Part shown: piece after piece, positions 14,345 through 17,101 of the stretch
Layout of the letters: every line of letters starts with the position of its first letter
Position numbering within the stretch: the first letter of the stretch is position 1
Assembly: GCA_015655615.1 (NCBI GenBank)
Contig: JAATES010000013.1
Location: 1 to 17,101, forward strand
Direction of reading: 5' to 3'
DNA length: 17,101 nucleotides
Origin: Actinomycetales bacterium
GTDB lineage: Bacteria > Actinomycetota > Actinomycetes > Actinomycetales > Cellulomonadaceae
Program-made: the position numbers and the translations under genes
The notes under the pieces: generated by a model
Database searches by the model: none
What the model saw: only the letters and a program-made list of their open reading frames with translations
Told to the model about the DNA's origin: nothing

Positions 14345-14982
14345 GCGCTGCCGCGATCCCTGCCGGGGCACGGCTGCTGCTGGCGACGCACAACGCGCAC
14401 AAGCTGGAGGAACTGCGCGACATCCTGTGCGGACCGGGGGGAGTCGCCGGGCTGGACCCCGAGTCGGTCGTCGGAGCGCAGGAGCTCAACGCCCCGGAGC
14501 CGGTCGAGGACGGCGTGACCTTCGCGGAGAATGCGCTCCTTAAGGCCCGTGCACTGTCGTGCGCCACCGGACGACCGGCCATCGCCGACGATTCCGGTCT
14601 GAGCGTCGATGTGCTCGGCGGGGCACCGGGCATCTTCTCTGCCCGGTGGTGCGGCAGGCACGGCGACGATGCCGCCAACCTCGACCTGCTGCTGGCGCAG
14701 CTGTCCGACGTGCCGGACCCGCATCGCGGAGCACAGTTCGTCTGTGCCGCCGCGCTGGTCACCCCGGACGGACGGGAGACAGTCGAGGTGGCCTCATTGC
14801 CGGGAACCTTGTTGCGTGCGCGACGGGGCCAGGGCGGGTTCGGGTACGACCCCATCGTGGTGCCAGACGGGTTCGACCGATCCTGTGCCGAGCTGTCGGC
14901 GGACGAGAAGAACGCGATCAGTCACCGGGGCCAGGCGTTCCGTGCCCTGGTGCCCGCGATCACAGCTGCGCTGCGGGTCTGA
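14341..14982 (+). CDS. rdgB: Non-canonical purine nucleoside triphosphate pyrophosphatase (dITP/XTP)
   Basis: The 213-residue enzyme hydrolyses dITP and XTP to monophosphates and keeps deaminated purines out of nucleic acids. Signatures are [11 protein letters not shown] (15-25), [10 protein letters not shown] (60-69), ADDSGLSVD (82-90) with the catalytic Asp, [10 protein letters not shown] (94-103), GGFGYDP (165-171) and [16 protein letters not shown] (184-199). The first ten residues before the core strand are variable, as in other members. The ATG overlaps the rph stop by 4 nt, so both are probably translated from one mRNA. The stop (TGA 14980-14982) faces the convergent DUF3054 gene across 55 nt that hold a small inverted repeat. 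Confidence 0.96.
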   Translation: MSAAAIPAGARLLLATHNAHKLEELRDILCGPGGVAGLDPESVVGAQELNAPEPVEDGVTFAENALLKARALSCATGRPAIADDSGLSVDVLGGAPGIFSARWCGRHGDDAANLDLLLAQLSDVPDPHRGAQFVCAAALVTPDGRETVEVASLPGTLLRARRGQGGFGYDPIVVPDGFDRSCAELSADEKNAISHRGQAFRALVPAITAALRV

Positions 14983-14989
14983 TAACCGA

Positions 14990-15003
14990 GCGGTCCTGAC
15001 CGC
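14990..15003. terminator. Inverted repeat between convergent genes, possible weak terminator
   Basis: GCGGTC and GACCGC are perfect 6-bp arms around a 2-nt centre (as RNA, five pairs and a four-base loop). It begins 8 nt after the rdgB stop. There is no T-run on either side, so it is at best a GC hairpin terminator; it may serve both convergent genes. Confidence 0.3.
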
Positions 15004-15037
15004 CGTGCGGCGCAGTCAGTGGGAACGTGCGGCGCGG

Positions 15038-15424
15038 CTACTTGGAGCGCGCGGCGGCATTGGCCAAGGCGCGCCAGCCGAGGAGGATCGCACCGAGGAT
15101 CACCAAGGAGATCAGGATCATCACCACAGGAATCCGGCCCCCGTGAGTGAAGCTCCACAGGACTTGGCCGATCACGACCGTGACGATCCAGATGCCGAGG
15201 CCGGTGGGCCGCACGGCGGCGGGGGAGCGCCAGGCCCGAGTGGTGAGCCACCCTGCGATCGCACCGATCAGGTAGATGCCGAAGATCGCCAGCAGGTTCG
15301 AGTTGCCGCCGTGGGCCAGGAACGCCAGCAGGGAGAACAGGGCGATTCCGACGACGTCCGACACTGCGGCCTTCACGACCTGGGGGGAGGGCTGGACACT
15401 GGGCGCTGCAGGAAGGTTGCTCAC
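15038..15424 (-). CDS. DUF3054 family membrane protein, function unknown
   Basis: The 128-residue protein looks like the actinobacterial DUF3054 family. It has a short polar N-terminus, then about four hydrophobic segments (near 20-38, 44-60, 75-92 and 98-117). The DVVGIALFSLLAFLAHG stretch (23-39) and the AIAGWLTTRAWRSP turn (55-68) are the parts I associate with the family. The Trp-rich third helix and the short basic end NAAARSK suggest the C-terminus is cytoplasmic. No enzyme motif is visible and no function is known to me. The start is GTG 15422-15424, with no ribosome site, and TAGGCT ends 6 nt upstream, so it is probably leaderless. It lies 54 nt downstream of the ABC-F gene on the same strand. 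Confidence 0.8.
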   Translation of the reverse strand: MSNLPAAPSVQPSPQVVKAAVSDVVGIALFSLLAFLAHGGNSNLLAIFGIYLIGAIAGWLTTRAWRSPAAVRPTGLGIWIVTVVIGQVLWSFTHGGRIPVVMILISLVILGAILLGWRALANAAARSK

Positions 15425-15430
15425 CTTGAC

Positions 15431-15436
15431 AGCCTA
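15431..15436 (-). promoter_or_regulatory. -10 box of the DUF3054 gene, leaderless arrangement
   Basis: On the minus strand TAGGCT (15436-15431) fits TANNNT and ends 6 nt before the GTG start. There is no Shine-Dalgarno sequence in between. Confidence 0.5.
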
Positions 15437-15478
15437 GCGGTCGGCGAACGGCGCCTTCTCGGTCGCGGGCCGGTCTCG

Positions 15479-17101
15479 CTATTCGACCGCCTTGGAGAGC
15501 TCCAGCCAGCGCTGTTCGACCTCGTCCACGCGGGAGGTCAGTGCTCGGAGGTCACCCGAGAGCCTGCCGAGACCGACGAAGTCGGACTGGTCGTGTGCGG
15601 CCATCGCGGCGTGCAGCGCCTCGATCTGCGCCGACAGCTTGCCGAGCTGCCGCTCGGCGGCGGCCAGGTCCTTGCGGGTCTGACGGGCCTCGGCCGGAGT
15701 GGGAACGCCAGCACCGGCAGCACCCGCCAGGGCTGGGGACGACGGCTCGCCGGCCGGGGCACTGCCAGCCTCAGACGCTTGCAGCGTGAGGTACTCCTCG
15801 ACGCCGCCCGGGACGTGCCGCAGGCGTCCGCCGAGGATCGCGTATTGCTGATCCGTGACTCGCTCCATCAGGTAACGGTCGTGCGAGACGACGATCAGCG
15901 TCCCCGGCCAGGAGTCGAGCAGATCCTCCATCGCCGCCAGCATGTCCGTGTCCAGGTCGTTGGACGGCTCGTCGAGGATCAGCACATTGGGCTCGTCGAG
16001 CAGGATCAGCAGTAGCTGCAGCCGGCGGCGCTGGCCGCCGGAGAGGTCGCGCACGGGGGTCGACAGCTGTGCGCTGCTGAAGCCGAGTCGCTCCAGCAGC
16101 TGCCCCGGGGTCATCTCCTTCCCGCCGGCGACATAGGTGGTGCGATACCGGGCGATCACATCGGTGACGCGTTCGCCGGCGATGGAGGTGAGCTCGTCGA
16201 GCTGCTGGGTGAGCGTGGCCACCTTCACGGTCTTGCCCCGCTTGACCCGTCCGGTGGTGGGCTGCAGCGTTCCGGTGACCAAAGCCAGCAGCGTGGACTT
16301 TCCTGCGCCGTTGACGCCCAGGATCCCGGTGCGCTCGCCGGGGGCGATCAGCCAGGTGACGTCACGGAGCACCTGGTTGTCGTCGTAGCTGACTGACACG
16401 TCGATGAGGTCGACCACGTCCTTGCCCAGCCGGGCCGTGGCCATCTGGGCGAGCTGGACGGAGTCCCGTGGCGGTGGTTCGTTCTCGATGAGCTGTGTGG
16501 CCGCATCGATGCGGAACTTGGGCTTGGACGTGCGAGCCGGGGCTCCGCGCCGCAGCCAGGCGAGCTCCTTGCGCAGCAGGTTCTGTCGTTTGGCCTCACT
16601 GGCGGCAGCCATCCGGTCGCGTTCGACCCGCTGGAGGATGTAGGCGGCATAGCCGCCCTCGAACGGCTCGACGATCCGGTCGTGGACCTCCCAGGTCGCG
16701 GTGGCGACCTCGTCGAGGAACCACCTGTCGTGGGTGACCACCAGGAGCCCGCCGGTGGTGGCGGACCACCGGCGGCGGAGGTGCGCGGCCAGCCAGGTGA
16801 TGGCCTGCACGTCCAGGTGGTTGGTGGGCTCGTCGAGCATGAGCACGTCATCGTCGCCGATCAGCAGTGCGGCCAGGGCGACCCGGCGCCGCTCACCGCC
16901 CGGGAGCCGCCCGAAGACCGAGTCCAGCCCGAGGGTCGCCAGACCGAGACCGGCCAGCACCTGGCGGACGGTCGCATCGCCGGCCCATTCGTGCGTCGCC
17001 GCGTCGCCGACGACGAGGTCACGCACCGTCGACCGGTCGTCCTCGATCACCTGCTGGTTCACCGTGGCGACCGTGACCCCGCCCGTCCGGGTGACCCGTC
17101 C
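15479..17101 (-). CDS. ABC-F family ATPase, Uup-like (5' end outside window)
   Basis: The frame is open from the right edge to TAG at 15479-15481, giving 540 visible residues; the first Walker A lies outside the window. Visible parts in order are the first signature LPGGERRRVALA and Walker B VLMLDEPTNHLD (about 66-97), then the inter-domain linker with AKRQNLLRKELAWLRRGAPARTSK (about 170-193). The second Walker A is GVNGAGKST (262-270), followed by the second signature LSGGQRRRLQL with LILDEPSNDLD. The C-terminal coiled coil (about the last 65 residues) follows an Ala/Pro-rich hinge. Two ATPase domains without membrane segments, the ABC-F linker and the C-terminal coil point to the Uup subgroup, which acts on ribosomes or DNA rather than in transport. 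An antibiotic-resistance role cannot be judged. Any start codon drawn near 17062 would be internal. Confidence 0.93.
   Translation of the reverse strand, partial: GRVTRTGGVTVATVNQQVIEDDRSTVRDLVVGDAATHEWAGDATVRQVLAGLGLATLGLDSVFGRLPGGERRRVALAALLIGDDDVLMLDEPTNHLDVQAITWLAAHLRRRWSATTGGLLVVTHDRWFLDEVATATWEVHDRIVEPFEGGYAAYILQRVERDRMAAASEAKRQNLLRKELAWLRRGAPARTSKPKFRIDAATQLIENEPPPRDSVQLAQMATARLGKDVVDLIDVSVSYDDNQVLRDVTWLIAPGERTGILGVNGAGKSTLLALVTGTLQPTTGRVKRGKTVKVATLTQQLDELTSIAGERVTDVIARYRTTYVAGGKEMTPGQLLERLGFSSAQLSTPVRDLSGGQRRRLQLLLILLDEPNVLILDEPSNDLDTDMLAAMEDLLDSWPGTLIVVSHDRYLMERVTDQQYAILGGRLRHVPGGVEEYLTLQASEAGSAPAGEPSSPALAGAAGAGVPTPAEARQTRKDLAAAERQLGKLSAQIEALHAAMAAHDQSDFVGLGRLSGDLRALTSRVDEVEQRWLELSKAVE

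Noticed and set aside
14609..16015. Plus-strand open frame of 468 residues across rdgB, DUF3054 and the ABC-F end
   Set aside because: It spans three genes with convincing products in other frames and has no recognisable domain.
1..17101. CRISPR array, tRNA/rRNA genes, insertion sequences, phage genes or toxin-antitoxin pairs
   Set aside because: None seen: no regularly spaced repeats, transposase or integrase motifs, or cloverleaf patterns were noticed on reading either strand.

Overview
The window is GC-rich DNA, with genes packed tightly on both strands and many GTG starts. The order pncB - clpS - DUF2017 gene - murI - metallo-beta-lactamase gene - rph - rdgB is an actinobacterial hallmark; it follows the Mycobacterium tuberculosis Rv1330c-Rv1341 order with an internal block missing. 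I read this as an actinobacterial chromosome, possibly Micrococcales. The genus cannot be told from the sequence. I saw no mobile element, tRNA, rRNA or CRISPR array, and no gene looks broken. The longest gene-free stretch is the 212-bp divergent promoter region at 8471-8682.

Left part (1-256): the 3' end of a plus-strand gene, probably a DEAD/DEAH-box helicase.

Catabolic operon (277-8470, all minus strand, transcribed right to left): zinc-dependent polyol-type dehydrogenase, PTS IIA, IIB and IIC of the galactitol (Gat) family, a 76-residue two-helix membrane protein, a RhaD-type class II aldolase, a fused DhaK-DhaL kinase, PTS enzyme I and HPr. A divergent DeoR-family repressor gene (8683-9462) faces it across a shared promoter/operator region. 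The set reads as one pathway. PEP phosphorylates EI, then HPr, IIA and IIB. IIC imports and phosphorylates a polyol or ketose, and the dehydrogenase oxidises the sugar phosphate to a ketose 1-phosphate. The aldolase then splits it into DHAP and an aldehyde, and the kinase phosphorylates a three-carbon product. The substrate is not known. Rhamnose isomerase and kinase are absent, so the operon is probably not for rhamnose.

Housekeeping part (9459-17101): pncB (minus) converges on the repressor gene and is divergent from clpS. Then follow a DUF2017 gene, murI, a metallo-beta-lactamase-fold gene, rph and rdgB on the plus strand, with several 1- to 4-nt overlaps. On the minus strand are a DUF3054 membrane protein gene and a 5'-truncated ABC-F ATPase gene.

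Two styles of translation start stand out. The catabolic operon uses Shine-Dalgarno sites. The five housekeeping starts that are not overlapped by an upstream gene (pncB, clpS, murI, rph, DUF3054) each have a TANNNT -10 box ending 6 or 7 nt before the start codon, which predicts leaderless mRNAs.
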